From Bacteroidales bacterium (GTDB taxonomy: Bacteria; Bacteroidota; Bacteroidia; Bacteroidales; UBA932): DNA of 45,350 bases. The stretch covers positions 1-45,350 of the forward strand of contig JAFQAR010000083.1 of assembly GCA_017399905.1 (NCBI GenBank), in the 5' to 3' direction. The translations under genes and the position numbers were made by a program. The notes under the pieces are model-generated. The model searched no databases. It saw nothing but the letters and a program-made list of their open reading frames with translations, and was not told where the DNA came from. Shown here piece by piece: positions 23,190-31,878 of this stretch; the stretch's first letter is position 1, and each line of letters opens with the position of its first letter.

Positions 23190-25721
23190 TCAGTTCTTGA
23201 GCATATCCTGTACTGCCAGTGCGATGAACATATAGTGTGATGATGCACCGCCGAGGCAGTATTCCATCTGCTGCCACAGGAACGGGAAGTCAAGCAGTTC
23301 AGGGAAGTCAGGACGTATGAGTGCCGTTCCTGAAGCCACACCGCCAGGTATGTATGACCAGTCGGCTCTGTTTGCTCCATATGCTGTTGTAGCAGATTCT
23401 GTTCCTACTCCGGATGCGAATGATATCCTGTTCAGACCAGGATGGCAGCCGAGTACAAAATTGAGCGCATTGTATACAGGTGCGGATGAAATGACATCCG
23501 GATATTCACTTGACATGAAATAGTGTCTGAATGCGAAGCTCTGGATGTTCCAGCCGGCTCCCCATATCGCAGGTCTGTAAGGTACACCGTAAGGCGTTTC
23601 GGCAGCCTGTGATTCGATGGATGCCATATACTTCGGAAGTTCTGCCCTGAACTCCTTCGAGAACTGCTTCGACTTCCTGTCCTTTCCTGCAGCAAATATC
23701 TTCTCTACTCTTGCAAGGTACCATGCGCATCCGTTGAAGTTGCTTATTATGAGATCCTTGTTTTCGAGAATATAATCCTTGTACTTCTGCTCTCCTGTGG
23801 TGAGGAAGAGTTCAGCAGCAGTCTGGATCTTGCTCATCTGTCTTCTGCCCTCAACCTTGACGTTGTCGAATATTTCCTTTGCTATGTTGAGGCAGTGTGC
23901 GCTGAGGGTGTCGTTGAAGCCTTTCAGGACGCGGCTTACGCCTGCAAGTTCTGCCGCAGTTGACATTTCCCTTCCAGGATTGTCCTCGGTGTAGATCCAG
24001 CGGTCGTCCTCATTGCCTATGATGCCGTCAGTCATTGATGCTGCGTCACCAAGAAGTACATACTGGCGAAGACCGTTGCAGATGATTCCTCTGTAAAGGC
24101 GTCCGAGAGCGAGATAACTGTTGACCACGCTCAATGCACCATGCTCGACCTGCTGGAGAATATCGTTCTTTCCGTCAGCCTGATGGATTTCTGTGATCCT
24201 TGTCTTCTGGTCAATTGATGTGACGTCGATATCCGGTCTGAACGTCTCATATGCAAGAGCAAGGATATAGGATTCACCGGCCTGTGATTCCACGCGGAGG
24301 TCGAAGTCTCCGGCATCATGCCAGCCACCGACGTTTACGCCAGGAACGATTTCGCCTGCCTCGTATTTGGACAGTCCCGGTTTCTGGTCATATCCGTCGA
24401 TGTGGCTGTGAGCCGGAGCCATCAGGGCATCGTCCATGTGGCACATGTCATGCCATACACGATACTTTTCGTTGACTCTCATGTGGCACATCTGAACGGG
24501 GAGGAAGTATTCAATGACGGGCTGCCATACACCGCGGTCATAGACATCTTCGTCAATTCGGAAGAGTGTCGATTCTGAATCCTTGTAACGGATCCTGTAA
24601 AGGCCGGGGTCGGTGATGTCCGTGAAGTTTGTCTTTAGGTATCGGTAGCGGAGGAATCTGCCCCATTCAGTTGTGTTGATGCTCTTGATGGCTTTCTCAC
24701 CATCTTCTTCTATCTTATATATGGTGACCGGATCGTTTGATGTGTCTCTGCTGTCAAGTTCTATGACCACCTGCTTTTCCTGAGATGGATGGTAACCTAC
24801 CTGAGATACCTGTACCACAGGCTTGTACATCCAGTCTTCGACTACTTCTGGAGTGATGATCCATTTTACTGCACCCTTTGTGGCGCCGGCAGCGATTTCG
24901 CTTCTGAGGACGAACCATCCGTTATTGTGGTTCACACGGCCGTCATACAGCTTGAGGTCTCCGGTAAGGGACTCTATGGTTACGCGCGAATATGGGTCTT
25001 CCGGATTTGAAGTGAACTTCCTGCCGACTGCATAAGGGGCACCGATGATGTCGTCAGCGACGATAGGGCTGTATCCCTCTCCTATGAGGTGGTCGAAATT
25101 CGCAAGAGATGACTTTCCGTCATGATAATCGCCCACATGCTTGTGGTTCGGGCAATGGGTTTCAAGAGGCGCGTTGGCCTGGCGGGGGTAAATGCCTGTC
25201 TTTCCGTCCATTATCCAAGGCTTGCCGAAAAGGTATCCCGGGAAGAATTCGAGGTTGAATCCTATTTTTCCGATGAGGAAATCAGGTATCGGCCTGTCAA
25301 GATCTACTGTCACTTCCACGCCTTTGCCTACAGCCTCCACCTTCACTGTATAGTTGAAGTGGAAATCAGGATAGATCATCGGGTTGAAGCCGGTCATGTG
25401 GCGCGATGAGTCCGGGAAGCAAAGGGTCGCCGTGATGCTGTTTTCTCCGAGCTCACGTCCTTTCTGCTTTGGAACAGGCTGCCATTGACCAGGAGTCGCT
25501 TCCATACGGATGTCACCGTTTGTGGCGATCCTGTGGCCATGCATGATAAGGCTGACTCCTCCCTGATGGCCTTCAGGGTAGATGTCATCGAATGCCATTA
25601 CATCGACACCTTTGTTGTTAAGGTAGCCGGTAGGTAGTAGTTTGAAATCCTGAGCCTGCAGTGATATCGCCGAGGCTATGGACAGGATCAAGGTGCTGAT
25701 CAGTAGATGTCTTTTCATCAT
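23190..25721 (-). CDS. GH9 glycoside hydrolase with extra N-terminal domain (GH9b)
   Basis: An 843-residue protein with a signal peptide (Ser-Leu-Gln-Ala-Gln). It has the same order as GH9a: an unrecognised beta-rich domain (about 25-300), a cellulase N-terminal Ig-like domain (Gln-Val-Ser-Gln-Val-Gly-Tyr-His), and a GH9 catalytic domain with Gly-Gly-Trp-His-Asp-Ala-Gly-Asp and a C-terminal Gln-Gln-Met-Glu (Glu820). The His-His-Arg motif of GH9 cellulases is replaced by Tyr-Gly-Ala-Asn-Arg, as in GH9a. It follows U2 by 23 bp and is followed by a hairpin and a 239-bp gap. The shared departures from cellulase motifs suggest that both paralogues act on something other than plain cellulose. Confidence 0.85.
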   Translation of the reverse strand: MMKRHLLISTLILSIASAISLQAQDFKLLPTGYLNNKGVDVMAFDDIYPEGHQGGVSLIMHGHRIATNGDIRMEATPGQWQPVPKQKGRELGENSITATLCFPDSSRHMTGFNPMIYPDFHFNYTVKVEAVGKGVEVTVDLDRPIPDFLIGKIGFNLEFFPGYLFGKPWIMDGKTGIYPRQANAPLETHCPNHKHVGDYHDGKSSLANFDHLIGEGYSPIVADDIIGAPYAVGRKFTSNPEDPYSRVTIESLTGDLKLYDGRVNHNNGWFVLRSEIAAGATKGAVKWIITPEVVEDWMYKPVVQVSQVGYHPSQEKQVVIELDSRDTSNDPVTIYKIEEDGEKAIKSINTTEWGRFLRYRYLKTNFTDITDPGLYRIRYKDSESTLFRIDEDVYDRGVWQPVIEYFLPVQMCHMRVNEKYRVWHDMCHMDDALMAPAHSHIDGYDQKPGLSKYEAGEIVPGVNVGGWHDAGDFDLRVESQAGESYILALAYETFRPDIDVTSIDQKTRITEIHQADGKNDILQQVEHGALSVVNSYLALGRLYRGIICNGLRQYVLLGDAASMTDGIIGNEDDRWIYTEDNPGREMSTAAELAGVSRVLKGFNDTLSAHCLNIAKEIFDNVKVEGRRQMSKIQTAAELFLTTGEQKYKDYILENKDLIISNFNGCAWYLARVEKIFAAGKDRKSKQFSKEFRAELPKYMASIESQAAETPYGVPYRPAIWGAGWNIQSFAFRHYFMSSEYPDVISSAPVYNALNFVLGCHPGLNRISFASGVGTESATTAYGANRADWSYIPGGVASGTALIRPDFPELLDFPFLWQQMEYCLGGASSHYMFIALAVQDMLKN

Positions 25722-25744
25722 ATTATGCGGTTAGGTTATTTTCC

Positions 25745-27634
25745 TTAAAATGAGAATGTTGCATATGAATGTGCAGGAAGGCTTATCTTGAATCTGGCCT
25801 CAGGCGCTGATGCTCTTCTCCAACCCCGTCTTTCCGGAAGCGGTTCCGGAACAATCTTCTCTCCTGTTGACAGGTCGGTCAGTTCGGCGGTCTTTTCGTT
25901 CATTGCTATGTTTATCTCAACTGCTTCATCGTTGAAGTTCTCGACAATGAACGTGTTGTTGTCATAAGGGAACAATGCCACCTTTGCAGGGCCTTCCACA
26001 TAATATCCTACATCCTTGCTTACCGCTGCCCTGATGGCGTTGAGAGCTCCTGCCGGATAGTCATAGAGGTTTCCGAAATCGTCAGGAACCGTAAGGACGT
26101 AAAGGGTTCCGTTCGAATACGAATTTCTCAGCAGGATAGGGAAACCGGATACTCCTCCGGTAAGAGGACGGCCTGCGCTTACCATCTCCCATGCGTCATT
26201 GGTGAAATATTTGACCTGAGGTATTATGAAGCTGCGTTCTGATTTGCCGAAGTATCCGAAGTCATCCACAATGGCCTTGAGATCACCGCAATACAGTTCG
26301 CAGATGTCTGCAATTTCGTCCTTCATGGCTTTGAGGAGTCCTGTGGTTATGATGACATCTCCACCTCTGTTGAGCTGCTTCCTGATCTTTTCAATGATAT
26401 CCGGATCGTCTGCCGCCTGCTGTGTGAGCAGAACCTGCTTCCTGTCTTCAGGGAACTCAGGGAGAATATCCATAGGGATGCCTATCATGCCGAGATAGTT
26501 CTGGAGGAATCCTTCTCCGGAAGAATGATAAGGCTTGTATGAAACCAGACCTTCCGGCTCTCCGAGCATGCCGACGATCCTGTCGGTCTCGTGAAGGGTC
26601 ACATGGGCTATTCTTGCCGTCACGGAAGGCACTACTTCCTTTCCGTCCTTTGTGAACGGCGCCATTATCGCATCATAGTCAAAGCTGTTGCCCGTGCCCT
26701 GCCATTCTTTTCTGGTGGCAGGATTTACCGGTGTGGCAAGAGCTGAATAATGCCAGAGTATCATTTCGGGAAGCTTGGCGATCATGCTCAGATGCAGCTG
26801 TTCGGCATACCTGTCGATACCCATGTTGATGCCTCCAAGGTCCACCCATCCTCCGAGATTCTTTCCAGGGGCTATGTTCGAGAAGTAGGTCGTGATGTTG
26901 TAGCTGAGATAGTTCTGCAGATGCTGCTCTCCGGCAGGATCACGGGTCTCATTGCCTGTCCATATGCCGTCGAAATATGTCGGCTGGGTCTCAAGGTTGA
27001 ATCCCAGGCCCTGGAAGTGGTCGTACCAGTTCGGATACTTGATGATCACCTTGCAGTCAGGATTTACCTTGTGGGCCTGGTCTGCGACAAGCTCTCTTCC
27101 GGCCTTGTCCATGAGGTCAAGCCTGTATTCCGACCAGCTCCGGTCACCTTTGGCCGCTATCTCCTCGTCATTCTTGATGTCAATGAAAAAGAAGTCGTCC
27201 AGGATTATCTCGTCAAAATATCCGGCTGTCAGGCTGATGATATCCTTGACCTTTTCCCTGTCTTCCTGTACTGCGTAACTGAATGTAGGATAAGTGCCCG
27301 GCCTGCGGCTGGTAAGCGTTACGCCGCCACCGATTTCAAGTCCTTTTCCCTTGAAGAACGCTATCATGTCCTCAAGAGACTTCTTGTCGATCGTGAATCC
27401 GTCACGATATGTCTCGATGTAGATCTTGTCAAGATCCAGCTGGCTGCTGATGGTGTTCCACTGGTTTTCTCTGAATTCGTGATCTGCGGAAAGCCGTGCG
27501 ACATCCTGCACCATTATGTAGCTTGACACCTTGAAATTTCTGTAGTTTCCGGCCTTCATGTCGGAAGACAGGAACGACATGGCCAGTATGGCACATGCTG
27601 TCAGATACAATCGTAATTTGGGAAACATCTTCAT
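25745..27634 (-). CDS. secreted glycosidase-like protein of unrecognised family (U2)
   Basis: A 629-residue protein, the first gene of the main PUL transcript, with an N-terminal signal peptide. It is collinear with U1 over its whole length and shares all the landmark motifs: Lys-Ile-Tyr-Ile-Glu-Thr, Gly-Gly-Gly-Val-Thr, Leu-Asp-Asp-Phe-Phe-Phe-Ile-Asp, Ile-Lys-Tyr-Pro-Asn-Trp-Tyr-Asp-His-Phe and Gly-Asn-Glu-Thr-Arg-Asp-Pro. These fit a barrel with acidic residues at strand ends. An amidotransferase-like middle domain and a beta-rich C-terminus follow. It has an Arg-rich loop (Pro-Glu-Arg-Arg-Gly-Trp-Arg-Arg) near the C-terminus that U1 lacks. The gene starts about 12 bases after the expected transcription start. 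A role in glycan breakdown is inferred from position and fold; no known family was recognised. Confidence 0.7.
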   Translation of the reverse strand: MKMFPKLRLYLTACAILAMSFLSSDMKAGNYRNFKVSSYIMVQDVARLSADHEFRENQWNTISSQLDLDKIYIETYRDGFTIDKKSLEDMIAFFKGKGLEIGGGVTLTSRRPGTYPTFSYAVQEDREKVKDIISLTAGYFDEIILDDFFFIDIKNDEEIAAKGDRSWSEYRLDLMDKAGRELVADQAHKVNPDCKVIIKYPNWYDHFQGLGFNLETQPTYFDGIWTGNETRDPAGEQHLQNYLSYNITTYFSNIAPGKNLGGWVDLGGINMGIDRYAEQLHLSMIAKLPEMILWHYSALATPVNPATRKEWQGTGNSFDYDAIMAPFTKDGKEVVPSVTARIAHVTLHETDRIVGMLGEPEGLVSYKPYHSSGEGFLQNYLGMIGIPMDILPEFPEDRKQVLLTQQAADDPDIIEKIRKQLNRGGDVIITTGLLKAMKDEIADICELYCGDLKAIVDDFGYFGKSERSFIIPQVKYFTNDAWEMVSAGRPLTGGVSGFPILLRNSYSNGTLYVLTVPDDFGNLYDYPAGALNAIRAAVSKDVGYYVEGPAKVALFPYDNNTFIVENFNDEAVEINIAMNEKTAELTDLSTGEKIVPEPLPERRGWRRASAPEARFKISLPAHSYATFSF

Positions 27635-27651
27635 GGCTGTCGGATTTTTCC

Positions 27652-27716
27652 CAAAATTACGATATTAATACATTATGGAGCATCACTATTTGTATACGTT
27701 ACATGCTCCATTTGTA
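27652..27716 (-). promoter_or_regulatory. main PUL promoter with candidate HTCS operator
   Basis: The -7 element TAATTTTG lies at 27652-27659 on the minus strand. Upstream are two minus-strand TACAAAT half-sites (27688-27694 and 27710-27716) exactly 22 bp apart, and a 9-bp inverted repeat ATGGAGCAT/ATGCTCCAT (27675-27683 and 27703-27711). AraC-type proteins commonly bind two half-sites about two helical turns apart next to the promoter, so this is the best candidate site for the HTCS encoded just upstream. Confidence 0.55.
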
Positions 27717-27729
27717 ACAATTGACAGAA

Positions 27730-30700
27730 TTACCCTTCTTTGTGCTGCCTGATGTAGTCGGTAGGAGTCATTCCGAACACTTCCTTGAAATGTTTTGTGA
27801 ATATCCTCGGTGATGAATAACCTATCTTGTATGCGATTTCAGCTACCTGCAGCTGACTCTCGAGCAGCCACTGCAGCGCCCGTTTCATCTTGATTTCCTT
27901 GATGAATGCAAGAGGAATCTTGCCTGTGATCATCATCAGCTTCTTATATAGGTAACCTCGCGAGATGTTGAGCTCGGATGCAAGCTTCTCAACAGAAAAA
28001 TCCGGGTCGGAAATGTTGGCCTCTACCGATGAAATAGCTTTCTGTATGAACTGTTTGTCCAGCGGTGTGATGGTGATCCTGCTAGGCTCGATCTTCATCT
28101 CGTTGTTGAAAAGACCTCTTCGTGCTATGGCCTCGGATATGATCTTTCCTATCCTGATCTTGAGCACTTCCATGCTGAAAGGCTTTGCTATATAGTCATC
28201 TGCGCCATGCTCCAGTCCCTCGATCTGGTATTGTTCGCCGACCTTGGCGGTAAGCAGGATGACAGGGATGTGCGAGAAACGTATGTCGGTCTTTATTGTC
28301 CTGCAAAGTTGAAGACCATCCATTTCCGGCATCATCACATCGCTTATTATAAGGTCAGGACTTTCCTTCCTGAGAACTTCCAGGGCTTTTCTTCCATTGG
28401 AAGCCGTCAGTATGTAATAGCTGCTTGAGAGTGACGAGCCGAGGAAGTTGAGGAAGTCTATGTTGTCGTCCACAAGAAGGATCGTGTAGTTCCTGTCCGC
28501 TTCACTGCTGTGCTCTTCTATCATATTCTGGTCTTCCTCCATAGCGGGAGGTACCTGTCCGACCTTCATCGGAAGCATGACAGTGAATATGGCTCCATGA
28601 GGAATGTTCGATGCGACCTGAAGGGTTCCTTTATGCATCTTGACATATTCGGATACGAGATACAGGCCGATGCCGCTGCCTCCCTGACTGTTACCCTGGC
28701 TGCTTCCCTGATAGAAACAGTTGAAGATCTTCACCATTTCATCTTTTGCTATACCCTGGCCGTTGTCGATGAATTTGAGCATTATGTTGTTGTCAAGGAT
28801 TTCCGCCCTTATCTCGATGCGTCCTCCTTCATTGCTGAATTTGAATGCATTGGAAATGAGGTTCGTAATGATCTTGCGGACTTTTCCGTAATCAAAGTCC
28901 ATCATTATGGACTCTTTCTGTGAATTCAGGATAAAGTCTATCCCTTTCTGTCTGGACATGGATTCAAAGGACATCATTATGTCGTTTATGAGAGCGATGA
29001 TGTCTCCATAGACGTAATTCATCACTTCTCCTCCGGAATCGAGCTTCCTGAAGTCAAGCAGCTGGTTGATCAGCTCAAGAAGAAAGTTGGCATTGTTCCT
29101 GACTGTAGTCAGAAGAGGCTTCTTGTGCTCCGGATGTCTGCTGAGGAATTCCTCCAGCGGGTTTATTATGAGTGACAGCGGAGTCCTGAACTCGTGACTG
29201 ATGTTGGCGAAGAACTGAAGTTTTATTTCAGCCACCTTGTTCTGCTGTCTCGCCTCTTCCTTTTCTTTTTCAGCTTCCATTTCACGCTTCTGCCTGTTTC
29301 TGTAAGAGCTTTGGAACACATATATCAGTGTGCATATGATGAATAAGTACAGGATGAACGCCCACCAGCTTTTGTACCATGGACCCAGGACCTTGACCGT
29401 TATGCATCTTATGTTCGGCGAGTAGATGTTCTGCGCATTGCGTACGCGTACCTGAAGGTCATATCTGCCTGCCGGAAGAAGGCTTAACTGTATGGTGTTG
29501 CCATCTACCTCCGTCCAGTCGCTTCTTCCGTCTATCCTGTAGGAGAAGGTCGTGCCGTTTTCGTGGAAATCAAAACTCGAGAACTTGAGGAGAAGTGTCG
29601 GGAATCCCTCCTTTATGCGTATTTCCTCTGCGTTTGTCATTCCCTTGCCGTCAAGCATGGCATGAAGGGATCCGTAAATCGGATAGATGCTCGAGAGTTC
29701 GATGTTCGCATCGTAAGCAGTGGATGCCTTCTCCTTGATGAAGATGTTTGTCAGTCCGTTGGCGGTACCGAGCAATATCCTGCCGTCTGAACAACGGAAA
29801 AGGGCGCCTTCATTCATCATGCAGTCCGGGAGCCCGTCCTTATGGTCATATCTGATGCTGTAGAACCGGTCGTCTTTCCTGCTTATGCAATACAATGCGT
29901 TTCTGTCGCAGCACCATATTCTGCCATATTGGTCTTCCTCTATGCTTATGACGTCTATCCTGCTAACGGATTCCTGATATCCTGTCTGGGGATTGTATAT
30001 GAAAAGGCCGTCGTTTCCGCCTATCCACAGATTGCCTTCATGGTCGGATGACAGGGCTGAAACCATGCCGGACAGCCCTGCTATCATTATTTTCTTTGTC
30101 AGGCCGCTGTTGATGTTGGTGCATAGCAGACCATGTGACGTCGCAGCATAAAGCATGCGCCTGCCTTCGTCAAGATGGAGGTAGCGGATATTCGTGCTTC
30201 CGTCCGTGTATATGGTCGTGAATTTCCCGGTGCAGGCGTCGAATTTCTGTATGGCTCCGTTAAGCGTTCCTATCCAGATCGTTCCGTCAGACTCTATCTG
30301 AAGACCGTAGATGGAGTTGTCTGAAATGCCGGATGAAGCCTGGCTGTAATGTCTGGTTCTGCCGTTGTCATAGCAAAGGAGTCCGTTCCTGTATGAACCT
30401 ATCCATAACCGTCCTTTGCTGTCGGCCTTCAACTGTCTGATCACATTTGCATCGCCCAGGACTTCTTCAATCTCGTTGCTGTCGATGCTTTTTCTGAGAA
30501 GACCGTTTCCGTCCGATCCCATCCAGATGCTTCCTTCGTGTTCACAGAAGGCCTGAATGTCATATTTTACCTTGTGCCTGTGGCTTATGAATGCATGGGA
30601 TTTGTCCGACCAGAAAGAGATACCGTTCTTATAGTTTCCTATCCAGACGGTTCCCGCATCGTCAATATGCAGGGTGTAGAGGTTGTCGCTGGCTACAGAA

Positions 30701-31608
30701 GATGAGATGTATTCATTGTGTCTGAAATTATAGAGGCCGCCGTTTTCCTTGCTGTAGATGAAACCTCCTGAATGTGTCGTAGTGATCCAGATGTCTCCGT
30801 CGGGCTCCTGGCCGATCGCGGAGATCCTGTTGTATTGGCCTTGTTCATCCGTAAGTTTGATGTATTCCCATCTGTCCGGGAACTGCGTCATCCTGAAAAG
30901 GTGCGACGAGTATGTCGAATACAGCCAAAGGTGACCTTCGGAATCTACAAACAGCTTTGGCATATCTTCCCTGAGGGACTCCCTGATGCCTTCTGTGGTC
31001 TGTATCCCGTACGTACGGCCTGTATCTATTTCCGTGACGAAAAGACTTGCATCCTCGTAAATGTGGTAGATGGCGCTGTGCTTTATGGTTAAGCCGGTAA
31101 GCCTTTCTCCTGATTTCGGAACCTTTATGCATCCGTCCGTCGCCTTGCTGTATACGTGGATGTCTGAATCGGTGACGGCCCAGAGATATGTCCTGTCTTC
31201 AGCTCCCAGAAAAAGATATTCGGTCGGCAGGCCGAACCTTTCGAGATGTCCTCCAAGTTCTTTTGAGAATTCCCCGTCATGGTAACTGTACAGAATGTCT
31301 CCGGCGTTTGTCCGGATGATGATGTTTCCTTCCGGATCTTCGAAGATGGAATTGATGCTGGCCACATTCATTCCGAGTTCCTCTTCTGTAAAGGTGCGGA
31401 AATCATATGCGTCATACCGGTCAAGTCCGTCGGACGTGCCGATCCAAAGATAGCCGTGTGAGTCGTGAAGTATCGACTGGATCCTGTTGCTGGACAGTCC
31501 TTCCGAAGTCGTGATGTTCTTGAACATCAGCTCGTCCATGGATATCGGCATGGCGAAGAAGGATAGTGCATGCAGTGCTGCTGTCAGGATAAGTAATGTT
31601 CGTTTCAT
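27730..31608 (-). CDS. hybrid two-component system regulator (HTCS) of the PUL
   Basis: A 1,292-residue one-protein signalling system. A signal peptide is followed by many Reg_prop beta-propeller repeats (about 25-650, with recurring Trp-Ile-Gly motifs) and a Y_Y_Y domain. Next come a membrane helix (about 748-768), a histidine kinase (Ser-His-Glu-Phe-Arg-Thr-Pro, His805; Asp-Asn-Gly-Gln-Gly in the ATPase), a receiver domain (Asp1090) and a C-terminal AraC-type helix-turn-helix (about 1190-1290). HTCS proteins sense the cognate oligosaccharide in the periplasm and activate their PUL. I chose ATG 31608 because it starts the signal peptide; an in-frame start at 31719 adds 37 unlikely residues. 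It lies 95 bp before U2 and is divergent from GH2. The domain call is certain. Confidence 0.93.
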   Translation of the reverse strand: MKRTLLILTAALHALSFFAMPISMDELMFKNITTSEGLSSNRIQSILHDSHGYLWIGTSDGLDRYDAYDFRTFTEEELGMNVASINSIFEDPEGNIIIRTNAGDILYSYHDGEFSKELGGHLERFGLPTEYLFLGAEDRTYLWAVTDSDIHVYSKATDGCIKVPKSGERLTGLTIKHSAIYHIYEDASLFVTEIDTGRTYGIQTTEGIRESLREDMPKLFVDSEGHLWLYSTYSSHLFRMTQFPDRWEYIKLTDEQGQYNRISAIGQEPDGDIWITTTHSGGFIYSKENGGLYNFRHNEYISSSVASDNLYTLHIDDAGTVWIGNYKNGISFWSDKSHAFISHRHKVKYDIQAFCEHEGSIWMGSDGNGLLRKSIDSNEIEEVLGDANVIRQLKADSKGRLWIGSYRNGLLCYDNGRTRHYSQASSGISDNSIYGLQIESDGTIWIGTLNGAIQKFDACTGKFTTIYTDGSTNIRYLHLDEGRRMLYAATSHGLLCTNINSGLTKKIMIAGLSGMVSALSSDHEGNLWIGGNDGLFIYNPQTGYQESVSRIDVISIEEDQYGRIWCCDRNALYCISRKDDRFYSIRYDHKDGLPDCMMNEGALFRCSDGRILLGTANGLTNIFIKEKASTAYDANIELSSIYPIYGSLHAMLDGKGMTNAEEIRIKEGFPTLLLKFSSFDFHENGTTFSYRIDGRSDWTEVDGNTIQLSLLPAGRYDLQVRVRNAQNIYSPNIRCITVKVLGPWYKSWWAFILYLFIICTLIYVFQSSYRNRQKREMEAEKEKEEARQQNKVAEIKLQFFANISHEFRTPLSLIINPLEEFLSRHPEHKKPLLTTVRNNANFLLELINQLLDFRKLDSGGEVMNYVYGDIIALINDIMMSFESMSRQKGIDFILNSQKESIMMDFDYGKVRKIITNLISNAFKFSNEGGRIEIRAEILDNNIMLKFIDNGQGIAKDEMVKIFNCFYQGSSQGNSQGGSGIGLYLVSEYVKMHKGTLQVASNIPHGAIFTVMLPMKVGQVPPAMEEDQNMIEEHSSEADRNYTILLVDDNIDFLNFLGSSLSSSYYILTASNGRKALEVLRKESPDLIISDVMMPEMDGLQLCRTIKTDIRFSHIPVILLTAKVGEQYQIEGLEHGADDYIAKPFSMEVLKIRIGKIISEAIARRGLFNNEMKIEPSRITITPLDKQFIQKAISSVEANISDPDFSVEKLASELNISRGYLYKKLMMITGKIPLAFIKEIKMKRALQWLLESQLQVAEIAYKIGYSSPRIFTKHFKEVFGMTPTDYIRQHKEG

Positions 31609-31631
31609 GGCCTGGGGCGTATGGTTGTTTA

Positions 31632-31639
31632 CAAATATA
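31632..31639 (-). promoter_or_regulatory. HTCS promoter -7 element
   Basis: TATATTTG on the minus strand, 23 bp before the chosen HTCS start codon. Confidence 0.6.
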
Positions 31640-31724
31640 GCCAACTTGACGGAATTATGAACTCTTTGATTCCTGTCTGCTGCCGGTGCAATGTCGAAAT
31701 AAATGTATTCAGGTGTCATTATGA

Positions 31725-31753
31725 TTCAAAAATGACATGTATATGATACAAAT
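31725..31753 (+). promoter_or_regulatory. second candidate HTCS operator
   Basis: TTCAAAA (31725-31731) and TACAAAT (31747-31753) are spaced 22 bp as in the PUL promoter. Over the 29 bases, 19 match the U2 site, and the 18 bases CATGTATATGATACAAAT match 14 of 18. It lies between the divergent HTCS and GH2 genes. Its distance from the presumed GH2 start (about 110 bp) is larger than at the U2 promoter. Confidence 0.45.
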
Positions 31754-31878
31754 GTTGGTGTCGGTTCCGTGCAGATGATTCGGGTCAGATGAGCCGGTCT
31801 CCATAAAAGACCTGCAACCCTATGATGTCTCGGAAAAAATCAATATCTTGGCTGGCAGTTTTAAAAATCACAGGCCTT

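Noticed and set aside
26750-27526. 258-codon plus-strand frame opposite U2
   Set aside because: It lies entirely within the well-supported U2 gene and shows no domain or signal; U1 has a similar antisense shadow because the two genes are related.
6507-27634. Firm assignment of the PUL to xyloglucan
   Set aside because: GH9, GH31, GH3 and GH2 fit, but the altered GH9 motifs, the glucuronidase-type GH2, two unknown enzymes and the missing surface endo-enzyme leave the substrate undecided.
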